DNA of 64,000 nt from Roseovarius mucosus (GTDB taxonomy: Bacteria > Pseudomonadota > Alphaproteobacteria > Rhodobacterales > Rhodobacteraceae). The stretch covers positions 3,361,501 to 3,425,500 of the forward strand of contig NZ_CP020474.1 in the NCBI RefSeq assembly GCF_002080415.1. The letters run 5' to 3'. Below are positions 35,996 to 45,410 of the stretch, piece by piece. Below the pieces are notes generated by a model. The model was not told where the DNA came from and did no database searches. It was given only the letters and a program-made list of their open reading frames with translations. A program made the translations under genes and the position numbers. The first letter of the stretch is position 1; each line of letters begins with the position of its first letter.

Positions 35996-37530
35996 GCGCA
36001 GGTGATGCCGGAGGAATGATGAGTGGACTTCACCACGTCACCGGCATCACCGCTGATGTGCAGGCCAATGTCGATTTCTATGTTGGCTTCCTTGGCCTCA
36101 AACTTGTCAAGCGGACGGCGGGCTATGCGGATTCCGAGCAATTGCATCTGATCTACGGCGATGGCTTGGGCAGCCCCGGATCCCTTCTGACCTTCCTCGT
36201 CTGGGAGGCCACAGGCCGCGGACGCACTGGCATCGGCCAGGTTCTGGAAATTGCACTAGCGGTTCCCCCGGCCTCCATCGAAAGCTGGCTGAGCAAGGCG
36301 CTCGCGGCGGGTGTCCCGTTCGAGGGGCCATCGCGCGAATTCGGAGAGCCGGTTCTGCGGCTCAGGGATCCAGACGGGCTGATCGTGAAACTGGTTGGCG
36401 TCGCCTTGTCGACCCCCGCTCCGCTTCCGGAGGGACCCATACGCTTGCGGGGCGTAACCGTCCTTACCGATAAGGCCAGAGAGACCGCAGAGTTCTTGAC
36501 AGTATTCGGCTATAAGTACGCGCAACACACAGGCCTGACGCAACGCATGACGTCAGAGACAGATGTGGTCGATGTCCGGGACGCATCGGGCTTCGTACCA
36601 TCGGTCGCAGGGGCCGGCGTGCCCGATCACGTGGCCTTTCGGGCGAAGGATGCCGATGACATCCGAACCCTGCGGCAATCGCTCCTGGATCATGGACCGA
36701 CAGAAATTCATGACAGAAAGTACTTCCTGTCGCTCTATGTTCGCGATCCGGCTGGTATCCTGATGGAATACGCCACTGACGGGCCGGGCATGACCATTGA
36801 CGAAGCACCGGAGGCCCTTGGCCGGACCCTGTTCTTTCCGCCGCATGTTGCGGGCCACACCCAAGATATCGAGGCCATGCTGCCTCAATTCTCGATGCCG
36901 GGCGACGAGCGGTTCCCCGTCCGAAAGCTCCCCTTCGTGCACCGCTTCAACCGGCCAGAAAGGCCCGACGGCACTACTCTGGTGCTGCTCCACGGTAGCG
37001 GAGGAAACGAGGCCGATCTGATGCCGATCGCGCGCCGCATCGCCCCGCAGGCGACGCTTCTGGGGGTGCGTGGCCGGGCCACCGAGGAACAGATCAATCG
37101 CTGGTTCCGACGGTTCGACGCCACGACATTCGATCAGGCCGATATCCAAAGCGAAGCCGCAGCCTTCGCCGCTTTCGTCGAGGACGCGGTGATCAACTAC
37201 GGGATCGATGTGACCCGGCTTTTCTTTCTCGGCTATTCCAACGGCGCGAACTTTCTGGCCGCCGTGATGCAGGTCTACCCGTCCGCTGTACGCCGTGCTG
37301 TTTTGCTACGCGCGGTTCAGGTCCTTGATCCGCTACCGGCGGAGGATCTCTCTGGAACGCATGTGCTGATGGTCAATGGGCAGGACAGTTACGCTCCAGT
37401 ACTGGCCGATAATCTGAGGGCGCAGGGTGCGCAGGTCGACACCCGAACAGTACCTAGCGGCCATGAGCTGATCGCCGCAGACGTCGCCGAGGTGGCCGAC
37501 TGGCTTGGACTGGGCTATGCGGGCCAATGA
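35992..37530 (+). CDS. Ring-cleaving dioxygenase (MhqO-like) fused to a hydrolase/esterase (MhqD-like)
   Basis: A 512-residue two-part protein. Residues about 1-300 are a two-module VOC dioxygenase (GLHHVTGIT, DHVAF, LMEYATD with likely metal ligands His and Glu). Residues about 320-512 form an alpha/beta hydrolase of the phospholipase/carboxylesterase type with Ser in LGYSNGANF, Asp in VNGQDSY and His in SGHELI. In Bacillus, MhqO and MhqD are separate proteins of the quinone stress response; here they are one chain. GTG at 35992 overlaps the GST stop and has GAGGG six bases upstream; ATG at 36016 or 36019 is also possible. Confidence 0.85.
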   Translation: MSAGDAGGMMSGLHHVTGITADVQANVDFYVGFLGLKLVKRTAGYADSEQLHLIYGDGLGSPGSLLTFLVWEATGRGRTGIGQVLEIALAVPPASIESWLSKALAAGVPFEGPSREFGEPVLRLRDPDGLIVKLVGVALSTPAPLPEGPIRLRGVTVLTDKARETAEFLTVFGYKYAQHTGLTQRMTSETDVVDVRDASGFVPSVAGAGVPDHVAFRAKDADDIRTLRQSLLDHGPTEIHDRKYFLSLYVRDPAGILMEYATDGPGMTIDEAPEALGRTLFFPPHVAGHTQDIEAMLPQFSMPGDERFPVRKLPFVHRFNRPERPDGTTLVLLHGSGGNEADLMPIARRIAPQATLLGVRGRATEEQINRWFRRFDATTFDQADIQSEAAAFAAFVEDAVINYGIDVTRLFFLGYSNGANFLAAVMQVYPSAVRRAVLLRAVQVLDPLPAEDLSGTHVLMVNGQDSYAPVLADNLRAQGAQVDTRTVPSGHELIAADVAEVADWLGLGYAGQ

Positions 37531-37850
37531 CTGGTCAAGGCGAAAAAGCGGGGCTCCGGAACATCGCCCAAGATCATAGACTTCACTGCGGCCAATCTCC
37601 CCTGCGTTGGATGCATAGCCGCCATGCCCAACCGCGTTGCGGCTGGAAACGACATCTCAGCTCAGGGACATTTGTCGCGGTTCCGGTCGTTCTGATGGAA
37701 CGGGTTTCGAAGATTACGGCCAAAATGCTCGGTCCATTCCGATATTTCCCGTCTGTGGGGATGTCGGGACCTGATTTCCGGTCGCTCTTGTGGTTGCCCA
37801 CATGGGTGGGCATCTCTGCCCCTGTTGCAGACACCAAGGAGTCTCTCGCC
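37531..37850. other. Intergenic stretch, no gene seen
   Basis: About 320 bp between the fused dioxygenase and the second ABC operon. The frame running into the binding-protein gene has no signal-peptide-like start before 37851. No copy of the AraC-type promoter signature is present. Confidence 0.55.
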
Positions 37851-38618
37851 ATGTCCTATATCCTTCGCGCCGCCACTCTGGCCGGATTTGTCGCCGCTTC
37901 TGCCGCCGCTGCTCAGGCCGAGGACGGCACTTTGACTGTCGGCATGTCCGGCGCCTATTTCCCCTTCACCTTTGTGCGCCAAGATGTCCTGCAGGGTTTT
38001 GAAGTTGATGTCATGAATGCGGTGGGCGAGGTGGCCGATCTCGACATCCAATTCGAAACCATGTCCTTTTCCGGGCTGGTGGGTGCGCTAGATGCGGGCC
38101 GTATTGACACCATTGCCAACCAAATCACCATCACGCCAGAACGAGAGGCGAAGTTCGCCTTTACCGAACCCTATGTGATCGACGGTGCCCAAGTGGTAAC
38201 GCGCAAGGGCAATGACGCTATCGCCGGGGTCGACGATCTGCGCGGCAAGATAGTGGCCGTAAACCTCGGTTCGAACTTTGAACAGTTGCTGCGCGATCTG
38301 CCCTTTGCCGGTGAGGTCGAGATCAGGACCTACGACAGCAATATCGAGCAGGACACCGCACTTGGCCGCGTCGATGCCTTTGTGATGGACCGGGTGTCCT
38401 CGGCTCAGGTGATCAAGCAAAGCCCACTGCCGCTGCAACTGGCTGGCCAGCCGTTCTCGGAAATTCGCAATGCCCTGCCGTTTCGTGATGACGAAGACGG
38501 CCGCGCCCTGCGCTCCAAGGTCGATGCAGCACTTGTCGTTTTGCGCGAGAACGGCGCCTTGACCGAGATCTCTGAGAAGTGGTTCGGGTCCGACATCACC
38601 ACGCTTTTAGCGGAATAG
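37851..38618 (+). CDS. Amino-acid ABC transporter substrate-binding protein (second system)
   Basis: A 255-residue periplasmic protein with a signal peptide (cleavage probably after AAAQA) and SBP_bac_3 features (LTVGMSGAYFPFTF, GFEVDVMNAVGEVA, ITITPEREAKFAF). AAGGAG nine bases upstream fixes the ATG at 37851. The cystine-binding-protein subgroup fits best by eye. Its permease and ATPase follow directly. Confidence 0.93.
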   Translation: MSYILRAATLAGFVAASAAAAQAEDGTLTVGMSGAYFPFTFVRQDVLQGFEVDVMNAVGEVADLDIQFETMSFSGLVGALDAGRIDTIANQITITPEREAKFAFTEPYVIDGAQVVTRKGNDAIAGVDDLRGKIVAVNLGSNFEQLLRDLPFAGEVEIRTYDSNIEQDTALGRVDAFVMDRVSSAQVIKQSPLPLQLAGQPFSEIRNALPFRDDEDGRALRSKVDAALVVLRENGALTEISEKWFGSDITTLLAE

Positions 38619-38621
38619 TCC

Positions 38622-39296
38622 GTGCAGGGGCTCGACATCGGGTACATGGTCGGCTTGATGCCGGTGATCCTGAGCTATGTGCCGCTGACGCTGGCAATGG
38701 CGTCAGTGGCCATGGTTTGCGCGCTGGTGTTGTCAGCCCTTCTGGCGGTTGAACGGGTCGTGCGTGTGCCGATTCTGGATTGGCTGGTGATTGTCTTTAT
38801 CAGCTTCTTTCGCGGCACTCCGCTTCTGGTGCAGCTTTTTCTGTTCTACTACGGGCTGCCACAGGTACTGTCTGTTCTGACCAGGATCGACGGGGTCACG
38901 GCGGCGATCCTGGGTCTGATGCTGCACTTCGCGGCCTATATGGCAGAATCAATCCGCGCCGCAATTATCAGCGTCGACCGCAGCCAGTGGGAGGCGGGCC
39001 AGTCTATTGGGATGACCCAGTGGCAGTTGATGCAGCGCATTATTCTACCGCAGGCCGCGCGTGTGGCGGCGCCAACGCTGGTCAACTACTTCATCGACAT
39101 GCTCAAGGCGACCTCGCTCGCTTTTACCCTTGGTGTCACCGAGATGATGGGCGCCGCCCAGAAAGAAGCTGCCGGCAGCTTCCTTTACTTCGAGGCCTTT
39201 CTTGTCGTGGCAGTGATCTACTGGGGTATGGTCGAAGCGCTCAATCAGGGCCAGAAAGTTTTGGAAACCTATCTCGATAAGGCTTACGCGCGATGA
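38622..39296 (+). CDS. Amino-acid ABC transporter permease (second system)
   Basis: A 224-residue permease of the HisM/GlnP type with FRGTPLLVQLFLFYY and the EAA-type EAGQSIGMTQWQLMQR. It starts with GTG, 3 bp after the binding-protein stop, and overlaps the ATPase start by 4 bp. A single permease gene implies a homodimeric channel. Confidence 0.93.
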   Translation: MQGLDIGYMVGLMPVILSYVPLTLAMASVAMVCALVLSALLAVERVVRVPILDWLVIVFISFFRGTPLLVQLFLFYYGLPQVLSVLTRIDGVTAAILGLMLHFAAYMAESIRAAIISVDRSQWEAGQSIGMTQWQLMQRIILPQAARVAAPTLVNYFIDMLKATSLAFTLGVTEMMGAAQKEAAGSFLYFEAFLVVAVIYWGMVEALNQGQKVLETYLDKAYAR

Positions 39297-40042
39297 CATC
39301 GACGACCGGAATCTCGATCAGGGGACTGACAAAGACATTCGGCGGAAAGCCTGTCCTTGACGGTATCGACCTCGACATTGCGGCGGGCGAGCGAGTGGTG
39401 ATCATCGGTCCCTCGGGCACCGGAAAATCGACCCTGCTACGCTGCCTCAACTACCTCGACCGGCCGGATGCTGGTCTGATCTCTATTGGCGATCTGACGG
39501 TGGATGCCGCCCATGCACGCAACTCTGATATCCTTGGCCTGCGGCGGCGCACCGGGTTCGTGTTCCAGAACTACGCGCTTTTCGCCAACAAGACGGCGAT
39601 TGAGAATATCATGGAGGCGCTGATAACAGTGCAGCGCTTGCCCAAGTCCGAGGCCGTTGCGCGCGCCAAAGCTGTGCTTGCCGAGACAGGTCTCGCCGAC
39701 AAGGCCGACAGCTATCCAGCGGCGCTATCCGGCGGGCAGCAGCAGCGGGTCGGCATTGGCCGCGCGATGGCACTTGGAGCGGAGCTGATGCTGTTCGATG
39801 AACCGACTTCGGCTCTGGACCCGGAGTTGGTCGGAGAAGTGCTCGATCTGATGCGCCGGGTTGCGGAGCAGAGACAGACAATCCTGATCGTCACCCACGA
39901 GATGCAGTTTGCCCGCGAGATTGCCGATCGCATCCTGTTCATGCACGGTGGCAAGATCGTCGAGCAGGGCACACCGGCGCAGATCTTCGAAGCACCACAG
40001 GATGTGCGGCTCCGGCGGTTTCTGGCCCGGATAGATGGTTGA
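39293..40042 (+). CDS. Amino-acid ABC transporter ATP-binding protein (second system)
   Basis: A 249-residue ATPase: Walker A GPSGTGKST, signature LSGGQQQRV and Walker B LMLFDEPTSALD. EMQFAREIADRI is the usual downstream block for polar amino-acid ATPases. It completes the second importer; no catabolic gene is attached, unlike the first system. Confidence 0.95.
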   Translation: MTSTTGISIRGLTKTFGGKPVLDGIDLDIAAGERVVIIGPSGTGKSTLLRCLNYLDRPDAGLISIGDLTVDAAHARNSDILGLRRRTGFVFQNYALFANKTAIENIMEALITVQRLPKSEAVARAKAVLAETGLADKADSYPAALSGGQQQRVGIGRAMALGAELMLFDEPTSALDPELVGEVLDLMRRVAEQRQTILIVTHEMQFAREIADRILFMHGGKIVEQGTPAQIFEAPQDVRLRRFLARIDG

Positions 40043-40253
40043 AGCCAGTTCAGGTTGTTCGAATTTGGTGTTCGTCTTTTCAAGGCTGAGTTCGTGAGGG
40101 GGAGCCTTAGAAGAAGGCCAGCGTGTGAGGACGCAAGCTGCTCGGGGGCTTCGCGTGACAGTGCGAACAGAGTGTCGCCCGGATAGAGGCCCTCGGAAAC
40201 CGTGATCCGTAAATCGCCAAAGGCTTTAAGCCCACAAGGTCGATCCACGACGG

Positions 40254-41510
40254 TCAGGTCTTTGATGGGGACAACACGTCTTGCCATTCCGGATGGCGAC
40301 CGATCATCGCCTTCGCGAACGGGCAGAGTGGGATGATGACCACCTGATCCTGCCGCGCGTCCTCGATCGCCTGTTGCAACAGCCTTGCTCCGACCTTGCG
40401 ACCGCGCAAGGCGTCGGGGATTTCGGTGTGATCAATGATGATCTGGCTTGCGCTGACGCGGCTATAGCTCATCTCAGCCTCGACACCATCAACGACAAGC
40501 CGATAGCGCCCCTTCGACGGGCCGTCTTCCCGCTCGACCGTGCCATCCGTCGCCAAGGCGGCAATCGTCTGTGTGGCATTGGGCGCGCGCACCTGACGCG
40601 GGCGTCCATGGGCACATTCCAGCAGGTCGCGGTCCCATCCGCCAAGGTTGGCCGCGGCCTCGTAGGTCGAGACCAAGAACGCCATCAACGTCTCTTCGGG
40701 ATCTGGCGCGCTCTGTACCGCCTCGTAGGGCAGCATGAATTCCGACAGCCCCGCGTGCCAAAAGGCCGCGTCGGGACGCACCGACGCGCTTCGGTACCCG
40801 GTGGGGGACGGATAGGCGTAGGCATAGAAGGCGGGGTAGTCGATGCCATTGCCGCCCGGCCAGAACCCGGCGGCGGACATTTCGCGGTCATAGGCTTCCT
40901 GCGCCACGTCGTCTGGCAGAAACGGGATCCCGGCGGGATGCAGCGGGGCGCGCCGCCCCGAAAAACGGGTCACGGCGAGATCCAGCGCGCCCCAGAACAG
41001 GTGGACCGGGCTGGACTTGCCGACAAAGGACGTCCGGAACCGGTGGAACACCGTGTCGATCGCCACCAATGCCTGATGGTAGCGCTGCACCGCGTCCCGG
41101 TCATAGGGCCGGTCGCGATGATCCTCGCTGAACGGCACGGGGTAGGGCACCTTGTTCGGGGTGTCGTTGAAGCTCGGCGTGCCCCCAAGGTCGGTGATCA
41201 GCGTCTCGAACTTTGCACGAAATGCCGCGACCGTGGTCGGCCCGAGCGCGAAAGACGCCCGGTGGCCGTTGCCACAGCTTCCCACGACCATATGCTCTCG
41301 AAAGTCGAACAGGAGCTCGATGCCCGGACCGTCGGGGATCTGAGAGGATGCCAGCCCCGTCGGCGTGACATAGAATGTCGCGTTCCAGGAATGGTTAAGC
41401 CACGGCGTATGCGCGAGCCGGTATTTTCCTGCAATCTGCAGAAATAGGTGGAGGGCAGAGCAGGTCTCTCGCCACCCGAGGTAGTCGAGGTGAGGCCACT
41501 CGGTGCTCAT
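40254..41510 (-). CDS. DUF5996 family protein fused to a GNAT-like acetyltransferase domain
   Basis: A 418-residue protein. The N-terminal 310 residues match the DUF5996 family (WRETCSALHLFLQIAGKYR, HTPWLNHSWNATFYVT, GYRSASVRP), of unknown function. Residues about 325-418 form a short GNAT domain of the PF14542 type (IIDHTEIPDALRGRKVGARL and a final FAKAMIGRHPEWQDVL). The separate domains are common, the fusion less so. GGGAGAAG precedes the ATG at 41510. No operon partner except possibly the catalase upstream, from which it is 188 bp away. Confidence 0.85.
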   Translation of the reverse strand: MSTEWPHLDYLGWRETCSALHLFLQIAGKYRLAHTPWLNHSWNATFYVTPTGLASSQIPDGPGIELLFDFREHMVVGSCGNGHRASFALGPTTVAAFRAKFETLITDLGGTPSFNDTPNKVPYPVPFSEDHRDRPYDRDAVQRYHQALVAIDTVFHRFRTSFVGKSSPVHLFWGALDLAVTRFSGRRAPLHPAGIPFLPDDVAQEAYDREMSAAGFWPGGNGIDYPAFYAYAYPSPTGYRSASVRPDAAFWHAGLSEFMLPYEAVQSAPDPEETLMAFLVSTYEAAANLGGWDRDLLECAHGRPRQVRAPNATQTIAALATDGTVEREDGPSKGRYRLVVDGVEAEMSYSRVSASQIIIDHTEIPDALRGRKVGARLLQQAIEDARQDQVVIIPLCPFAKAMIGRHPEWQDVLSPSKT

Positions 41511-41697
41511 CGCGTTTCTTCTCCCTTCACCCTGTGTCACGATGGACTCTGGTCATCCGATCCTCTGTCGATTGAAAGGCGGCTCGGCATTCCCGTCGGT
41601 AGCGCGTGTCGATAGCGTCTCTGTCGGCTCTGTTGTGAAGGCCTGCTTCGAGGGGGCCCCCGATTTATTCAAGTCATTCTTCCCGCGCTGGCTTGGT

Positions 41698-43161
41698 TCA
41701 GAATTGCGGGTCCATCGCATCAAGCGCCGCGCAGACACCCGCGCCGAAATCTGGATGAACCCGGTGGAACAGCCGGATCTGCCGCTCGGTGATGGCGGCA
41801 GGAACGCCACACATAGCCGTGGCGATATTGGCGTAGAGCCGGTCTTTCTGCTCTTGGTCGAAAAGCTGGAACAGCGCGCGCGGCTGGATGAAATCGTCGT
41901 TGCCGTCGCGATGGTCGAACCGGCCGACCGGACCCTGCAGGTCGAACGTTGGTTCGGCGAAGGACGCATCCTGCTGCGGGCCGTCTAGGCTGTTCGGCTC
42001 GTAATAGGCGTCCGGGTTGGCTGCGGCGTCGAAAAAGCGCATCGCCCCGTCCTTGTGATAATGATGCACTGGGCAGCGCGGCCTATTGACCGGCAGCGCC
42101 TCGTAGTGGGTGCCCAGCCGGTAGCGATGGGCGTCGGCATAGGAAAAGATCCTGCCTTGCAGCATCCGGTCCGGCGAGTGGCCGATGCCGCGCACGACGT
42201 TTGACGGGCTAAAGGCAAGCTGCTCGATCTCGGCAAAGTAGTTGTCGGGATTGCGGTCAAGTTCGAGCACGCCGATCTTGATCGGGGGAAACTCCGCATG
42301 GGGCCAAATCTTGGTCAGATCGAACGGGTTAAACGCGAACGCCTCCGCTTCGTTCTGTGTCATGATCTGCACCTCTACAGTCCATTGCGGGAACTCCCCC
42401 GCCTCGATCGCGCCGAACAGCGCCTCTTGATAGCCTTCTCGGGTTCGCCCCACGACGTCTTGCGCTTCGCTGTTCGTGTAGTGGCGATGACCCTGTCGGG
42501 TCTTGAAGTGGAACTTGACCCAGACCCGAGTGCCCTCGTTGTTCCAGAGGCTGTAGGTGTGACTGCCATAGCCGTTCATATGCATTGGGCTGACGGGCAG
42601 GCCGCGATCCGAGAACAGAATTGTCACCTGGTGCAGGCTCTCGGGTGAGAGTGACCAAAAGTCCCACATGGCGGTGGGTGATCGCAGGTTGGTGCGCGGG
42701 TGGCGTTTTTGCGTGTGGATAAAGTCTGGGAACTTGAGCGGATCGCGCACGAAGAAGACCGGCGTGTTGTTGCCGACCAGATCCCAGTTGCCTTCGTTGG
42801 TATAAAACTTGAGCGCAAAGCCACGCACATCCCGCTCATGGTCTGCAGCACCCGCTTCCCCGGCCACGGTTGAAAAGCGCGCGATCATTGGCGTCACGGT
42901 GCCGGGTTGCAGCACGTCTGCACAGGTCAGATGCGATATGTCGCCTGTGATCCTCAACGTCCCATACGCGCCCCAGCCCTTTGCATGGACAACACGTTCG
43001 GGAATTCGCTCGCGGTTCTGATGGGCCAGTTTCTCGATCAGCTGCCAGTCCTGAATCAGAACAGGGCCACGATCCCCGGCGGTGAGGCTGTTCTGATTGT
43101 CGGCGACGGGTGCGCCAGCAGTGGTTGTCAGACGTGATGTCGGGGAATCTTGGGTAGTCAT
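41698..43161 (-). CDS. Catalase (small-subunit, clade 3 type)
   Basis: A 487-residue heme catalase that removes hydrogen peroxide. Catalytic His59 ([13 protein letters not shown]), Asn131/132 ([10 protein letters not shown]) and the heme-ligand Tyr341 ([10 protein letters not shown]) are all present. No signal peptide, so cytoplasmic. ATG at 43161 is chosen because the conserved fold starts a little later and the upstream frame is unlike it. None of the AraC-type promoter copies with good spacing faces it. Confidence 0.95.
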   Translation of the reverse strand: MTTQDSPTSRLTTTAGAPVADNQNSLTAGDRGPVLIQDWQLIEKLAHQNRERIPERVVHAKGWGAYGTLRITGDISHLTCADVLQPGTVTPMIARFSTVAGEAGAADHERDVRGFALKFYTNEGNWDLVGNNTPVFFVRDPLKFPDFIHTQKRHPRTNLRSPTAMWDFWSLSPESLHQVTILFSDRGLPVSPMHMNGYGSHTYSLWNNEGTRVWVKFHFKTRQGHRHYTNSEAQDVVGRTREGYQEALFGAIEAGEFPQWTVEVQIMTQNEAEAFAFNPFDLTKIWPHAEFPPIKIGVLELDRNPDNYFAEIEQLAFSPSNVVRGIGHSPDRMLQGRIFSYADAHRYRLGTHYEALPVNRPRCPVHHYHKDGAMRFFDAAANPDAYYEPNSLDGPQQDASFAEPTFDLQGPVGRFDHRDGNDDFIQPRALFQLFDQEQKDRLYANIATAMCGVPAAITERQIRLFHRVHPDFGAGVCAALDAMDPQF

Positions 43162-44242
43162 GGTCAATCCTGTTCGTTGGAGCCATGCCGTTTTCCGGCT
43201 TGCTTTGTCCGCCCACACAAGATCGTACTGGTTCGCAGAGGTTTGGGCGCAAAGCGTTGCAGTGAGACAGGTCTAGCGCGTGCCGTCCGACCCCACGTTT
43301 CTGATCCTGCTACGACGATGCCGCTCTTGCGATTTGATGCGCACGAGCCGGTCACTCGGGTCCGCGTGCGGAAGGTCGCAGTTGGTCCACTGCGTCTACT
43401 TACCGGTATCTGTATCGGGCTTGCTCTGGACGGTTGAGTTTCTGCGAATGGCTTGAATTCCTGCTGTCGGTCAGTGGCCGTTACGCCAGAAGGGTTGGTG
43501 CCGCACCGACGTGATCACCCGGCCTTTTCCGACAAATCGACAGCGCATTTCATGGCACGTGTCAGGCCATGGCCCGACCAAGCCGCGCCCGGCCACGAAA
43601 GCGAAGCAGCCGATGATGGCGGAAACGACGCGCTGACATTGCTGCAATGGCACCGCTCTTGCGGATAGATTTGCCGTCCTCCACGAACTGACGCCCGTCA
43701 ATTGCCCGACCAAAGCACCTGATTTGGTCGCCGCAATCAACTGTGCCTTAAAAGATGTTGCAACAGGACTTGATGGTGGCTTTCGTAAGAAATCCTTGCC
43801 CGTTATCGGGATTTTTTCCTGATTTATATATGACTATCAAATACATAATATTTGGCAAGAAGAGCAGATTGAACTCAGGTTTGTGTCGAGATGCCCAACA
43901 CGTTTTTCGCTTGATGCAACCTGTTCCTGCTTGTTGCTGACGCAACAAACTCCTGACCATGGGGAACACTCAGGGCGAACCGCCGCCGCGTCATCGGTCT
44001 TCGTTTGTTGCGATCAACGTCAGATTCGACTAATATTCTCGAGGTCAACGTAGATAGTGAAACATCGGTACCAACGCTGCCGAACAGACATGTTTGTTTT
44101 GAAGTTCGGCTTGTCTCCCTGATGGGAGATGCAACGATGACACTGCCTGCATATTCGTCCTCCCCATCGCGAAGGTCGACAGGCGTCTTAATCAACGGGC
44201 GCGAAAACCCTTTGGCGCGCGTGTGGCTCTAGAGGGACGACA
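43162..44242. other. Long orphan region upstream of the AraC gene
   Basis: About 1.08 kb without a supported gene. It contains a box pair like the regulon signature (GCAAGAGCGG then GCAA 20 bp later, 43637-43662, leftward) but no -10-like hexamer at 55 nt. It also holds a palindrome TGTTGCAACA (43755-43764) and an inverted repeat TTGTTGC-tgac-GCAACAA (43931-43948). A coding-like frame of about 60 codons without a start codon ends near 43823. A weak box pair lies at 44059 before the AraC gene. Confidence 0.5.
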
Positions 44243-45154
44243 ATGACCTTTCATGCGCATTCTTCATTCGCCCAGTGGCACAGCGAGGGCCAACATGCGT
44301 CCTATGTGCGGGCCAGAAAATCATCCGGTGGGGTCTTGGATCTTCTGGAAGTGGCGCGCCCGGCCGGAGACATGTCTCGCCCGGCCTTGCCGGACATCGT
44401 CCTAATGGAGGACATGCTTGGCTGTAGTCGTGTCAGGGGAAACTTGGGAGGAGGCCGCTTTGATGTGAGAACCGGTAAAGGCACTCTCGCCTTAGCCGCG
44501 CCTGACTTTGCGACCACAGTGATCAATGACGAAAGCCATCGGCTGCGTAGTTTGGTGTTTCCCTTGGCGCAGTGGCAGGACGTGCTCGACGAGGCCGCCG
44601 ACGGTCGGTTCTCGTTAGACACCTCCTTCACCTACGGCCTAGTGTTGGACTCGCCGTCCATCCGGTCGGCGCTGCGGAACCTTTGGGCACTCTGCGAGGA
44701 TGAAGGGGCACCGTCGCGGCTGCTTGCGCGGGCCGCAGGCTGCGAGATCCTCGCAGAACTCTGCCGCTTGGGCGGAACGCCGTTTGCTCCGGCAAGGGGC
44801 GGCCTTGCGCCGTGGGCAGAACGTCGTTGCCTCGAGCTGATGCATGAGCGGTTCTCGGAAGACATCAGTCTGGATAATCTGGCGGCCGAGGCGCGGCTCT
44901 CACCCTACCATTTCGCCCGCATGTTCAAACAGAGCGTCGGGGTGCCGCCACGGGTCTACATGACGCGGCTGAGAGTGGAGAAGGCGTGCGAACTGCTCGA
45001 ACACACGGACCTGCCGGTCACGCAGATCGCGCTTGAGGTTGGCTATTCGTCCAACCAGGTCCTCGCCAGAGTTTTCGTCAAGCTAATGCGCGTGAGCCCG
45101 TCCGATTATCGCAGGGCCGTTCGTGACCCGGTGCGCTCCTACACGCTGCGGTGA
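44243..45154 (+). CDS. AraC family transcriptional regulator
   Basis: A 303-residue regulator: N-terminal cupin-like sensor domain (residues 1-190, family not resolved) and a C-terminal double HTH (ISLDNLAAEARLSPYHFARM and VTQIALEVGYSSNQVLARVF). Placed centrally among the genes carrying the shared promoter boxes, it is the best candidate for their activator, since two direct boxes about two helical turns apart next to a -10 is the usual AraC-class site. This link is inference. GAGGGACGACA precedes the ATG. Confidence 0.88.
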   Translation: MTFHAHSSFAQWHSEGQHASYVRARKSSGGVLDLLEVARPAGDMSRPALPDIVLMEDMLGCSRVRGNLGGGRFDVRTGKGTLALAAPDFATTVINDESHRLRSLVFPLAQWQDVLDEAADGRFSLDTSFTYGLVLDSPSIRSALRNLWALCEDEGAPSRLLARAAGCEILAELCRLGGTPFAPARGGLAPWAERRCLELMHERFSEDISLDNLAAEARLSPYHFARMFKQSVGVPPRVYMTRLRVEKACELLEHTDLPVTQIALEVGYSSNQVLARVFVKLMRVSPSDYRRAVRDPVRSYTLR

Positions 45155-45260
45155 TGCTTGCCGGTGTAAGCCGGGACGTATGTCCCAGACCCAACGAAAA
45201 GGGACGTTCACGCATGTTCCGTTCAGGGTTGATGCGTGTCTTGCCCAGGGTCGAACATCA

Positions 45261-45410
45261 TCAGGCCGGCGGTGCCAAGAGTTGTGGCATCTTGCTCTCT
45301 AGAACCTCCCGGTGTTCCGCCCGCTTCCCGCCCTCGACGCGGAAGATGTCGACGCCCATCTGAGGCGCTTCGGCCCAGTCGCGGGTCAGCCCGTGCATGG
45401 CGACGTGGTC
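45261..45410 (-). pseudogene. C-terminal remnant of an NTF2/SnoaL-like protein (second)
   Basis: The minus-strand frame ends at 45261 and encodes about 48 residues with HGLTRDWAEAPQMGVDIFRV followed by EGGKRAEHREVLE, the typical last strands of a SnoaL-like cyclase (M-x-x-V-D-I-F-R-V-x-x-G-K-x-x-E-H). The N-terminal half is missing; upstream lies the intact LysE stop codon. Same class of remnant as at 13800-13973. Confidence 0.7.
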
